Part shown: positions 26,939 to 35,474 of the stretch, piece by piece
Numbering within the stretch: position 1 is the stretch's first letter
How the letters are laid out: the number at the start of each line of letters is the position of its first letter
Assembly (NCBI RefSeq): GCF_002005305.1
Contig: NZ_CP014782.1
Span: forward strand, 5,394,001 to 5,458,000
From: Shewanella psychrophila
Lineage (GTDB): Bacteria; Pseudomonadota; Gammaproteobacteria; Enterobacterales; Shewanellaceae
Reading direction: 5' to 3'
Length of the DNA: 64,000 nt
Program-made: the position numbers and the translations under genes
Notes under the pieces: generated by a model
Databases searched by the model: none
The model's input: only the letters and a program-made list of their open reading frames with translations
What the model was told of the DNA's origin: nothing

Positions 26939-28759
26939 ATGCAGTATTATTCTACATGTATCATAGGACTAGGTCCTCGAGGGTTATCTGTATTACACAG
27001 AATACTTTGTCACGCAAAATCATCACCAAACATTAACATTTCTATTGCTATATTTGAACCAAATGAACCAGGTGTCGGTGTACACAGCACTGTTCAACCC
27101 GATTACCTACTGTTAAATACCGTTGCTGGACAGCTATCTATGTTTCCTCAGGATAATACCTTTGGTAGCCACCAGACTTGTAATGACAATATCTCCGGCC
27201 CGACATTCTATGAGTGGTGCCAAGATCTAAATATACAAATTGACATGAATAATCATGTCACAAATAAATTAGGGAGGAGTATTTCAAGTACAGACTATCT
27301 ACCAAGACGTTTAGTCGGAGAGTATTTATCTTTCACATACAAAACCCTAATTGCCCATTGTCCGGCTAATGTAAATATTCAACGATATGCAGATACCGTG
27401 AATGAAGTCACTACTCATCAGCTAGCCGATAGCAGGTTAAGCTATAGTATTCATAGTGACGAGCACCAGATTAATTGCCACTCTTTGTTCCTAACCCTAG
27501 GCCATACAGGACAAAGCAAAGATATTACAGAAACTAAAACAAGTACAAGCTTGTACCCTATGCCAGCCGCATTTTCCCATATCAACCAAACAGATTTGGT
27601 TGGAATTGAAGGCTTAGGACTCGCAGCTATGGATGTATTATCCTGCTTAACCTTAGGTAGAGGTGGCAAGATAATACGAACGGAAAAAGGAAAGATCCCT
27701 CAATATATCCCTTCAGGAAAAGAGCCTAAAATTTGCTTATACTCACGCTCTGGAATGCCTTTTCGTGTTAGACCTGAAATAGCCGTAACCGACAAACGGC
27801 ATCAAGCTATTTTACTTACTACTAAAAGATTGGAACAACTCACAGCTAATGGAGAGCAAAGCGTTGATTTTGAGAGAGACTTTATCCCTCTTCTCTTACT
27901 AGAAATGCGAGCCGTTTATGTTTTAACCCTGATGGACTTGCAGCTAAGAAGGAGAGTTGAACAAAGCCTTCGACAACACGCTAATATCAGTACCTCTTCA
28001 TTTCTAGATATATTAATCCCTATAGAAAATGATTTAGGCTGTTTTGATCCATCTTTGTATGTACAAGACACTTTACCAGAATTTGTTACCCCTATTGATT
28101 ATCAAGGGTGGTTTAAAGCATTTATAATAGAGGATTTATCCTCAAGTTTAGAAGGCATTTCATCTAATCCAGTAAAAGCCTCTTTAGAAGTATGGCGTGA
28201 TCTGCGAGATACCATCAGAGCCATATCTGACTTTAATAAACTTACACCTAACTCTCACTCGCTGCTTTACTCTAAGTACTCAGGGATTGTAAATAGAGCA
28301 GTTGGAGGCCCTCAGAGAGAGCGCCATGAAGATTTAATCGCATTGATGGACGCTGGAATAGTTGAAGTGACTACAGTTCACGGTACTGAATACAATCAGG
28401 AAGAGAGCTCATATCAACTAAATTGTAAAGACGGCACTAACCGAAAAATGAACATCATCATTCCGGCTTATCTCGATAGTAGTGGGATCGAAAACAGCAA
28501 TTCTTCAGTTTTAACCTCTTTAAAAAATAATGGTTTAATTTCAAAACAAAACAAAATATTAGGGTCGAACAGTGTCAACATAAATCCATTTCACCAAGCT
28601 ATTTCCGAAAATGGTGAGGCAATAAGTAATATTTGGATACTGGGTCCTAATGTAGAAGGAACCACTTATTATAATCACTATATTCCGACATGTGGCGGTG
28701 TATCTAAAGCCTATGTAGATGCTGATATTGCAGTCATAAATTTCATGAAAAATATCTAG
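26939..28759 (+). CDS. FAD/NAD(P)-binding protein (NAD_binding_9 type)
   Basis: A 606-aa protein. The N-terminus has a dinucleotide-binding loop IGLGPRGLSVLHR, then FEPNEPGVGVHS and YLLLNTVAGQLSMFP, typical of the large FAD-NAD(P)-binding family related to N-hydroxylating monooxygenases and HcpA-type proteins. A second nucleotide-binding stretch (VGIEGLGLAAMDVL) lies near residue 220. The C-terminal GPNVEGTTYYNHYIPTCG is also family-typical. No reaction is established for most members. The start at 26939 fits GGATGGA; the frame from 26927 has no proper spacing. Its place before SerK/SbnA/SbnB-like genes suggests it acts on a Dap-related amine (inference). Confidence 0.75.
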   Translation: MQYYSTCIIGLGPRGLSVLHRILCHAKSSPNINISIAIFEPNEPGVGVHSTVQPDYLLLNTVAGQLSMFPQDNTFGSHQTCNDNISGPTFYEWCQDLNIQIDMNNHVTNKLGRSISSTDYLPRRLVGEYLSFTYKTLIAHCPANVNIQRYADTVNEVTTHQLADSRLSYSIHSDEHQINCHSLFLTLGHTGQSKDITETKTSTSLYPMPAAFSHINQTDLVGIEGLGLAAMDVLSCLTLGRGGKIIRTEKGKIPQYIPSGKEPKICLYSRSGMPFRVRPEIAVTDKRHQAILLTTKRLEQLTANGEQSVDFERDFIPLLLLEMRAVYVLTLMDLQLRRRVEQSLRQHANISTSSFLDILIPIENDLGCFDPSLYVQDTLPEFVTPIDYQGWFKAFIIEDLSSSLEGISSNPVKASLEVWRDLRDTIRAISDFNKLTPNSHSLLYSKYSGIVNRAVGGPQRERHEDLIALMDAGIVEVTTVHGTEYNQEESSYQLNCKDGTNRKMNIIIPAYLDSSGIENSNSSVLTSLKNNGLISKQNKILGSNSVNINPFHQAISENGEAISNIWILGPNVEGTTYYNHYIPTCGGVSKAYVDADIAVINFMKNI

Positions 28760-28856
28760 TGTAGCACTACAGATTTATAAATCAGTGTTTCTTAGTACTT
28801 ACTCTCAGACACTAAAATTATCAATGTTAATTTAAAGATAAATGGAGTTTTCTTAT

Positions 28857-29285
28857 ATGAACATTAATGAATCTATAAACCAGGTATTTATAAAGCTGGT
28901 AAAAATATCAGATTTAAAACCTTCTGAAGAGTTTTGTGAAAAACATGTAGAATCTTTAGTACATAAGATTCAACATCAACAGCAATGGTCACATCCGATT
29001 TTAGTTGAGATAAATTCTAATGTTATATTAGACGGTCATCATAGATTTGCAGCGGCTAAAGCATTAAATTTTAGTCGCATTCCATGTTTACTTGTTGACT
29101 ATAACAACCCAGAAATCCACGTTTCTTGTTGGAATACTGGTAACAAATTAAATAAATCAGAAATATTAAAAAAATCATCTCAGGGTATCTTGCTTGAAAA
29201 AAAATCAACTAGACATCATTTCAACATTAACATGCCTATTCTATCTTCTTTTGAAGTCAATGACTTAAAAGGACATTCCTCATGA
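28857..29285 (+). CDS. ParB/SerK-fold protein, SbnI-like probable serine kinase
   Basis: A 142-aa protein with a ParB-like fold: the LDGHHRFAAAKAL motif at residues 58-70 is shared by SerK and SbnI, kinases that convert free L-serine to O-phosphoserine, the substrate of SbnA. It covers only the N-terminal catalytic half of SbnI, which is about 250 aa, and lacks the rest. The start at 28857 has GGAG 9 nt upstream; the ATG at 28842 overlaps that site. Its stop overlaps the next ATG (ATGA), so it is coupled to the SbnA-like gene. A plain ParB/Srx-fold nuclease role is less likely here. Confidence 0.7.
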   Translation: MNINESINQVFIKLVKISDLKPSEEFCEKHVESLVHKIQHQQQWSHPILVEINSNVILDGHHRFAAAKALNFSRIPCLLVDYNNPEIHVSCWNTGNKLNKSEILKKSSQGILLEKKSTRHHFNINMPILSSFEVNDLKGHSS

Positions 29286-30220
29286 TTCACAAATCTGAAT
29301 TAGACTTGGTATTTGATGATATTTTCCTTGAAAACCATAGCATTTTGGATAATTCAAAACTTTTTTTGAAACTAGAAGGCTTCAATATCGGCGGCTCAAT
29401 AAAAATGAAACCCGCATTGAAAATGATAAACAAACTTGAGTTACAAAACAAAATAAATGCTAACACCGCGATAATTGAAAGCTCTTCTGGAAATTTAGGC
29501 GTGGCACTCAGTATTATTTGTGCTTCTCGAGGTTATCCTTTTATTTGTGTTGTTGATCCCAATGTACTCCCCGCCTCTGAAAATTTGATGCGATCCTACG
29601 GGACTGAAATGATTAAAGTCACAAACAAGGATAGTAATGGCGGTTTTTTAAACTCTCGGATAGATTTAATAAAAGAGATGTGTAGTAAGAATGAAAATTT
29701 AATCTGGCTCAACCAATATGAAAACATTGATAATATTGAAGCCCATTATTTAACAACAGCAAAAAGTATCTCACAAGAGTTTCCAGATTTAGATTATCTA
29801 TTTATTGGTGCAGGAACTACTGGAACTTTGGGAGGGGTCAGTCAATATTTCAAAAAATATATGCCAAAGACAAAGTTGATCGCTGTTGACTCACAAGGTT
29901 CTATCACTTTCGGCGGTGTAGCTGGAAAACGTAAGATACCAGGATTAGGGTCAAGTAAAGTCCCTCCTATAAGTCAACACTCGTCATTTGATGAAATTAT
30001 TCGGATCAGCGAGCAAAGCACCATTGAAATGTGTCACAGGATGGCAAAATCAGGCTTATTGTTTGGTGGTTCAACAGGAACGGTCTTAGCCGGGGTAGAA
30101 GTATATAAATCAACAATCCCGGCTAATAGTTCCGTTGTAGCCATCTCGCCAGACTTTGGCGAACGCTACCTCAGCACTATCTATAATCCGTCATGGGTGA
30201 ATGAACACTTTAGTGAATAA
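29282..30220 (+). CDS. sbnA: SbnA-like PLP enzyme, N-(1-amino-1-carboxyl-2-ethyl)-glutamate synthase
   Basis: A 312-aa fold-type II PLP enzyme. LEGFNIGGSIKMKPAL holds the PLP lysine (Lys41), SSSGNLG (67-73) the substrate loop, GAGTTGTLGG the phosphate cup, and GGSTGTVLAG a C-terminal contact. The whole pattern follows SbnA, which joins O-phospho-L-serine and glutamate to form ACEGA, the first committed step to L-2,3-diaminopropionate. It differs from cysteine synthase at several of these loops. It overlaps the SbnI-like gene by 4 nt and the SbnB-like gene by 20 nt, indicating a tight operon. Confidence 0.88.
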   Translation: MIHKSELDLVFDDIFLENHSILDNSKLFLKLEGFNIGGSIKMKPALKMINKLELQNKINANTAIIESSSGNLGVALSIICASRGYPFICVVDPNVLPASENLMRSYGTEMIKVTNKDSNGGFLNSRIDLIKEMCSKNENLIWLNQYENIDNIEAHYLTTAKSISQEFPDLDYLFIGAGTTGTLGGVSQYFKKYMPKTKLIAVDSQGSITFGGVAGKRKIPGLGSSKVPPISQHSSFDEIIRISEQSTIEMCHRMAKSGLLFGGSTGTVLAGVEVYKSTIPANSSVVAISPDFGERYLSTIYNPSWVNEHFSE

Positions 30221-31283
30221 AGATCAATGGAAAAATTTTATCCTAACCAACTCAACAAAGGAATGTATTGTGAATATGCCACCATTTAGCGTTATTGGCT
30301 CGACTGTTATTGAAAAGTGGTTAAGCGAAAACAGTAACACTATTATTGACCTCGTCGCTGAAAGCTACCAGTTGTTTGCTAAAGAACAAACTGTTTGCCC
30401 TGATAGCTATTTTTTACGCTATCCCAGTCAACCCCAAAATCGAATCATCGCATTACCCGCATCAATAGAATCAGGTAGCCCAGTTTCCGGTATAAAGTGG
30501 ATTGCTAGCTTCCCTGAAAATTTAAATAATGGATTGGATAGGGCTTCTGCTGTACTCGTTTTGAATGATCGCCAAACAGGATACCCAATGGCTTGCCTTG
30601 AGGGTTCACAAATATCAGCCAGTCGAACTGCAGCATCCGCAGTATTAGGAGCTAAATATCTACACAAGACTCCAGGAAAAATAGAACGTCTGGCAATTGT
30701 TGGCAGTGGCCTAATCGCACAAACTACAGTGAACCTTTTCAAGCGACTTGATTGGGATATCTCTGAGCTGATCGTTATTGACCTGAATCCCAAAAGAGCT
30801 GAACAGTTTTGTGCACAGTTTCCAGACATTCAATCCCAAATAAGTAATGACATAGAAAGCATTAAACAAGCTGACATGGTGTTATTTACGACCTCAGCAA
30901 TCACACCTCATGTAGAAAAAATGGATCTACTTGCCCATAACCCAACCATTTTACATATGTCACTGCGTGATATTTCAGCAGAAATTATTCTTAAAAGTCA
31001 AAATGTCGCTGATAATGTGGATCACGCAGTAAAAGCGAATACATCACTTCACCTTGCTGAGATCCACTCAGGGGATCGCCAATTTATGGCTGGTGATATT
31101 GTACAATTAATGAATGGAGAGTTTACAGCTGATTTTTCTGTTCCCAGAATCTATGCTCCCTTTGGAATGGGAATACTTGATATCATGATTGGATATCAAA
31201 TACTCAAAGATAGTGATGCCAACCAAGTTACTAAATTGAATGACTTCTTCCCAACCCCTCTGTCATCCAAAGCCGTTTCATAA
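30201..31283 (+). CDS. sbnB: SbnB-like ACEGA dehydrogenase (ornithine cyclodeaminase family)
   Basis: A 360-aa member of the ornithine cyclodeaminase/mu-crystallin family. GIKWIASFPEN, RASAVLVLNDRQTGYPMACLEG and SASRTAASA match SbnB; the Rossmann motif is VGSGLIA. SbnB oxidises ACEGA with NAD to release L-2,3-diaminopropionate and 2-oxoglutarate. Similarity begins at PPFSVIG, so the true start may be the ATG at 30276; the ATG at 30201 overlaps the SbnA-like stop and has a poor ribosome binding site. It is the last gene of the cassette and is followed by a 13-bp hairpin. Confidence 0.88.
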   Translation: MNTLVNKDQWKNFILTNSTKECIVNMPPFSVIGSTVIEKWLSENSNTIIDLVAESYQLFAKEQTVCPDSYFLRYPSQPQNRIIALPASIESGSPVSGIKWIASFPENLNNGLDRASAVLVLNDRQTGYPMACLEGSQISASRTAASAVLGAKYLHKTPGKIERLAIVGSGLIAQTTVNLFKRLDWDISELIVIDLNPKRAEQFCAQFPDIQSQISNDIESIKQADMVLFTTSAITPHVEKMDLLAHNPTILHMSLRDISAEIILKSQNVADNVDHAVKANTSLHLAEIHSGDRQFMAGDIVQLMNGEFTADFSVPRIYAPFGMGILDIMIGYQILKDSDANQVTKLNDFFPTPLSSKAVS

Positions 31284-31296
31284 CCAACAGTATCCC

Positions 31297-31328
31297 GCTA
31301 ACTAAGGTATTATCTTACCTTAGTTAGC
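31297..31328 (+). terminator. Hairpin ending the Dap cassette
   Basis: A perfect 13-bp stem (31297-31309 with 31316-31328) around TTATCT, followed by CTTTGACTCTTT. It is probably a terminator for the cassette. Confidence 0.75.
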
Positions 31329-31524
31329 CTTTGACTCTTTACGAATCAACTGCTATTTGATGAGACTCATAGCCACTAAAAGCGGTTGTAATCATCTTGG
31401 AGTCCCTCTGCTGTGTTATGGTCGCACATAAACCTTAGCGAAAGCTTTATGGTGACCGTCTGCTCAATAACATTCATGTTTGCCTCACGTAATTTATTCC
31501 AACGCCCTTCTGCATGTAAATCCA

Positions 31525-31620
31525 TTTACTTAGCCAGTTCGCTATCCCTAGCTCTCGCTCATGAGCTTATGGCTACGCCATATTCACCTTCCAACGGGAA
31601 CAGACTGTAACTTTAGCCTT
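31525..31620. repeat. Dispersed repeat, copy 2
   Basis: Contains CAGTTCGCTATCCCTAGCTC, CTTATGGCTACGCCA and CCAACGGGAACAG. Related copies lie at 22295-22340 plus 22483-22527 and at 37645-37705. The surrounding 31329-31669 has no convincing gene. Confidence 0.6.
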
Positions 31621-31669
31621 CATCTTGAATATTTAGGATATATTTACTATGACCCTACTTTCCATAACT

Positions 31670-32218
31670 CTACTGCCTTGTAAACAGAGGTTGGTTATTT
31701 ATAAAAGTAACATTTTCCGCGGCATGGCAAGCCATGCAGGCAGCCTTGGCCTTAACTAAGCCTTGTTTGGCTTTAGTGAGATCTTTACTGGTGAAGTCAT
31801 TTTTGACATCTGCCCAGGTATTATTGAGTAGAATAGCCTCGGCATTTTGACGTCTGGCAGGGCGTTTCATCAAGCCGTTCTCTATGGTGACCTTGATTTT
31901 ATCCCAATGATAAGCCGCTAAATCAAAATTCTGATCTTTTATCGCTTGTACTATGCTGCCGTATCGCTCACCAACTTCCCACATAGGTTGATCGAAGCCA
32001 CGTAAGTACTTCTCGATACGTTGATCTTTAACGCTGTCACTTGGTGCCTCTGTGATCCAATGCTTCGACTCATGTGTACTTTCCTCAGCCGCAACCGCTA
32101 TACCAGAAACGCCTTGCGCCACTACAACGAATAGCCCAGTCATTAATAGTGAAGTAAATACTCCCCCTTTGAAATGGGTTTTAAGTACATCACGATCACT
32201 TCTAACTTTACAATTCAT
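31670..32218 (-). CDS. Periplasmic c-type cytochrome, single haem
   Basis: A 182-aa exported protein. A membrane/signal segment spans about residues 17-45 (ending AVAAE), after a charged start, and one CMACH haem-binding motif lies near residue 163. The haem site is close to the C-terminus, as in cytochrome c-prime-like four-helix proteins, and the middle is helical. The ATG at 32218 is chosen over the GTG at 32221 for spacing to GGAAG. The redox partner is unknown. It has no operon partner in the window. Confidence 0.8.
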   Translation of the reverse strand: MNCKVRSDRDVLKTHFKGGVFTSLLMTGLFVVVAQGVSGIAVAAEESTHESKHWITEAPSDSVKDQRIEKYLRGFDQPMWEVGERYGSIVQAIKDQNFDLAAYHWDKIKVTIENGLMKRPARRQNAEAILLNNTWADVKNDFTSKDLTKAKQGLVKAKAACMACHAAENVTFINNQPLFTRQ

Positions 32219-32407
32219 CACTCTTCCCCGCTCTCAAAGAGACCAACTCTAACAAAGTAACATCGAAAAATTCTCGAAAATGTGCAAAGAAACGTAAAGG
32301 GTAAAAGTGTCAATCAAGCCAACATATTTGCTTGTTTCAAATAGGCACAATACAAGTTGGGACGGGCATATTTTTCTAGACCTCCCCCTGCGAGACAACG
32401 AGTTATC

Positions 32408-33310
32408 TCAACTTGCATTTATTTCAGATGGTTTCAAGGTTTCAACTAAGAACTCTTTCAGTACAGCTAAATTGCCGTCATAACTTTTTCGATGTGCTAC
32501 GACCATATTTAACGGCGACTTCTCTTTGCGATAATCTGGCAGTAGTGATACTAAACGCCCTGCGGTAATATCCTCACGCACATCTAGGCAGGTTTTATAG
32601 ACTATGCCCGCCCCCTTAACAGCCAATAAACGTAGATAATCGCCATCGTCTGATAAATGATCACCACTTACTTTCACCGAAATAGTGCTCGTATCTTTAA
32701 AAAAACGCCAATGGCTGCTCAACATGTCGTCGCTGGTAAAGTGTAAACAGTTATGTTTTACCAAGTCTTCCGGCGTTTTCGGCGTGCCACAGCGGGCTAA
32801 ATAATCAGGTGAAGCACATAATTCACGAACAGCATTACGCAGTATGGGCAAACACACTAAGGCCGAATCTTCGGGCTCACCGTAACGTAACGCCACATCT
32901 ACCGTTTGCGAATAAAAGTCTGCGTATTTATCGCTTAATTTGACCTTCAAATTGATGTCAGGATGATGTTGCTGAAAATCCATCAAACAACCAAGCAAAG
33001 TGTTTCTTCCAAGGTCGGAAGGCACTGACAAGGTAATACTTCCTTTAAGCTTATCCCCTAAGATAGCCTGCTTCCCAATATCTAAATTTTCCAGTGACTT
33101 AAGTGCATATGGTAAAAAATCACTACCGCTTTTGGTCAGAGTTAAACTGCGTGTAGAGCGCTGTAATAATCGAGTATTTAACTCTGCTTCCAGCCGCTTT
33201 AATGCCGCACTAGTGGCGGCTGGAGTAATTGATAATTCACGAGCGACAGCGGAAAGATTCTTAAGTTCGCATGCTAGCACGAATATTTTAACGTCAAAAA
33301 ATTTCATCAT
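32408..33310 (-). CDS. LysR-family transcriptional regulator
   Basis: A 300-aa LysR protein with winged HTH at about residues 5-62 (NLSAVARELSITPAATSAALKRL) and an effector domain that includes ELCASPDYLARCG. The double ATG at 33307-33310 starts at the conserved N-terminus; the longer frame from 33442 would cross the divergent thioredoxin promoter. It is divergently placed, 100 bp from the thioredoxin-CcdA-HAD operon, which it probably regulates. It shares subgroup features with the LysR at 22665. Confidence 0.9.
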   Translation of the reverse strand: MMKFFDVKIFVLACELKNLSAVARELSITPAATSAALKRLEAELNTRLLQRSTRSLTLTKSGSDFLPYALKSLENLDIGKQAILGDKLKGSITLSVPSDLGRNTLLGCLMDFQQHHPDINLKVKLSDKYADFYSQTVDVALRYGEPEDSALVCLPILRNAVRELCASPDYLARCGTPKTPEDLVKHNCLHFTSDDMLSSHWRFFKDTSTISVKVSGDHLSDDGDYLRLLAVKGAGIVYKTCLDVREDITAGRLVSLLPDYRKEKSPLNMVVAHRKSYDGNLAVLKEFLVETLKPSEINAS

Positions 33311-33410
33311 GATTTTCAATTTATAGTTGAAAGTACTTTCGATTTTAAAGCTATTATAAGAAAAAGCCATCTCCTTTATGCTGCACGAAACCACCAAAGG
33401 AGAGTTACAC

Positions 33411-33818
33411 ATGACATTATTTCGTTCCCTCAAACTGGCCACTGTTACCTTGGCAACTTCGTTAATATTAAGCCTTTCGGCTCACGCCAGTAATTTCGAA
33501 AAGATCCCATTCGAAAAGACACTATTTGACCAACTTCAATCTCAAGGCAATACCGTACTTATCGATGTATTTGCTCCTTGGTGCCCAACATGTAAGAAAC
33601 AACAGGAGGTTATCGGCGACTATTTTGCAGCTCACCCCGATAGTGAGATAAAGGTGCTTGTGGTTGACTTTGATGAACAACCCCAATGGGTAAAGTTCTT
33701 TAAGGCACCACGCCAGTCAAGCCTGTATTTATACAAAAATGGCGAGCAGCTTTGGTTCAGTGTGGCCGAAACCCGTGAGCAAAAAATCTTTTCCGCTTTG
33801 AATTCAGTGAGTATGTAA
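33411..33818 (+). CDS. Periplasmic thioredoxin-like protein
   Basis: A 135-aa protein with a Sec signal peptide (residues 1 to about 26, ending SAHA) and a thioredoxin fold with the active site WCPTC near residue 60. CPTC differs from the CGPC of cytosolic thioredoxin. Placed 1 bp before a CcdA/DsbD-type membrane protein, it is probably the periplasmic partner receiving electrons from it. GGAG precedes the ATG at 33411 with good spacing; the frame from 33378 has no such site. Confidence 0.88.
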   Translation: MTLFRSLKLATVTLATSLILSLSAHASNFEKIPFEKTLFDQLQSQGNTVLIDVFAPWCPTCKKQQEVIGDYFAAHPDSEIKVLVVDFDEQPQWVKFFKAPRQSSLYLYKNGEQLWFSVAETREQKIFSALNSVSM

Positions 33819-33819
33819 T

Positions 33820-34512
33820 ATGGATACCTTTGCCATCCCACTGGCGTTTGCCGCAGGCATACTAAGCCTATTGTCGCCCTGTGTATTACCCATGATCCCA
33901 GTCGTTGCAAGCTCGGCAATGCGCAGTTCACGCAAGGGCATAATTACCTTAGCGTTAGGGCTAAGCCTGTCTTTTGCGTTTGCTGGAACGGTACTCACCT
34001 TCGCGCTGATTAGCTTAGGGCTATCGCCAGAGGTATTGCGTTACTTCTCGGCGACTTTACTCCTGTTAATTGCCGCAGCCATTTTAATCCCGAAAGCCGG
34101 AGGCTGGCTCACCCTAAAGCTGTCGATGCTCACCAGCCGACTGCCCAACCATCAAGCGGATGGCGAAGGTGTAATGACCCAGTTCGCCGTTGGCGCATCG
34201 CTCGGTCTAGTGTGGTTGCCCTGTGTTGGCCCAACGTTAGGGGCAGCTATCGCCCTTGCATCGACAGGACAAAGTATGGGCTCAGCTTTCATCATTATGC
34301 TGGCTTTTGGTATCGGTACCGCCATTCCCCTGATTGGTTTCAGCTTGTTAATGAAGAACTCACTGGGTAAATGGATCAGTGGTGGCGCAGTAGCCAAAAA
34401 AGTAATGGGGCTGTCTTTAATCATTTTGTCATTGACCATTTTCACAGGCTTTGACCGCACATTAGAAGCATTAGCACTCGAAATTATGCCCGAGTGGCTC
34501 TACAACATATAA
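33820..34512 (+). CDS. CcdA/DsbD-family transmembrane thiol reductase
   Basis: A 230-aa membrane protein with six helices. It keeps the paired membrane cysteines of the family: SPCVLP in helix 1 (Cys21) and LPCVGPT in helix 4. These shuttle electrons from cytoplasmic thioredoxin to periplasmic partners. It starts 1 bp after the thioredoxin-like gene and precedes an exported HAD protein, so the three appear to form one unit. Substrates could be cytochrome c maturation or disulfide reduction. Confidence 0.88.
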   Translation: MDTFAIPLAFAAGILSLLSPCVLPMIPVVASSAMRSSRKGIITLALGLSLSFAFAGTVLTFALISLGLSPEVLRYFSATLLLLIAAAILIPKAGGWLTLKLSMLTSRLPNHQADGEGVMTQFAVGASLGLVWLPCVGPTLGAAIALASTGQSMGSAFIIMLAFGIGTAIPLIGFSLLMKNSLGKWISGGAVAKKVMGLSLIILSLTIFTGFDRTLEALALEIMPEWLYNI

Positions 34513-34523
34513 GAGAATACGAT

Positions 34524-35297
34524 ATGAAACTTACTCGTTCCGCCATTATGCTCCTCGGCTTAACAACACTGCCCTCAATGGCTAGTACCACAGAGAAATC
34601 CATTAATACGCCTCAGGTTTTACCCAAAGTTATTTTCTTCGACGTTAACGAAACACTGCTGGATTTAGATAACGTGGCTAAGTCTGTCACCCAAGCATTA
34701 GAGGGCCGTGACGATTTGGTGAATAGCTGGTTTACTACTATGCTGCATTACTCCTTGGTGAGTAATGCTATTGGTGAATATCATCACTTCGGTGACATCG
34801 GCGTTGCAGCATTACAATTAGTCGCTAAGCAAAATGGCATAGCCTTATCTCAATCTGAAGCTAATCAAGCAATTCAAGCACCATTTCGCGACTTACAACC
34901 TCATCTTGATGTCATTAAAGGCCTTAAGCAGCTACAAGCTCAGGGCATCAAACTGGTTACCCTAACTAACTCTTCAGATGCAGGCATAGAGAGTCAATTG
35001 AAAAATGCCCATTTAACCCAGTACTTTGACGACTCACTAACTGTGCAACACCTTCAAGTGTTTAAGCCAGATTTACGCGTGTATCGGTGGGCGCTTGAAC
35101 AGATGCAGGTCGAAGCAGATGAAGCTATGCTCATCGCCGCCCATACATGGGACATAGCCGGTGCGGCCAAAGTTGGTATGCAAACGGGCTTTATTCAGCG
35201 CCCAGGTCAATATCAGTTCGCGTTAGCAGAAAAAGCTGATTATGTGGCTGCAGATTTAATTAAGCTGTCGGAGCAAGTGTTAGCCAATCAGCCTTGA
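34524..35297 (+). CDS. Exported HAD-superfamily (haloacid dehalogenase type II-like) hydrolase
   Basis: A 257-aa HAD protein with nucleophile motif FFDVNETLLDL (Asp40), LVTLTNSSD (motif II), a Lys in FKPDLRVYRWALEQ (motif III) and AHTWDIAGAAKVG (motif IV). The body resembles L-2-haloacid dehalogenases. It has an apparent signal peptide, MKLTRSAIMLLGLTTLPSMA, unusual for this normally cytosolic family. The start at 34524 follows AAGAGA; the ORF from 34494 overlaps the CcdA gene. A hairpin at about 35325-35346 may end the operon. Confidence 0.82.
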   Translation: MKLTRSAIMLLGLTTLPSMASTTEKSINTPQVLPKVIFFDVNETLLDLDNVAKSVTQALEGRDDLVNSWFTTMLHYSLVSNAIGEYHHFGDIGVAALQLVAKQNGIALSQSEANQAIQAPFRDLQPHLDVIKGLKQLQAQGIKLVTLTNSSDAGIESQLKNAHLTQYFDDSLTVQHLQVFKPDLRVYRWALEQMQVEADEAMLIAAHTWDIAGAAKVGMQTGFIQRPGQYQFALAEKADYVAADLIKLSEQVLANQP

Positions 35298-35474
35298 CCT
35301 ACATAGGTATTACAACAGCACAATATCAACGTCTCAGAGTGGGACGTTGATCCCTTCCCCGGATGTTAGAAGTAAGCAGTCCTAAATGAGTCATATATAG
35401 ACTGGTTATCCCCGACGAGACGAACCTAACCTGCGCCTGGCATTTAGATGAAACCAGAGAAGTATGATCTGCCC

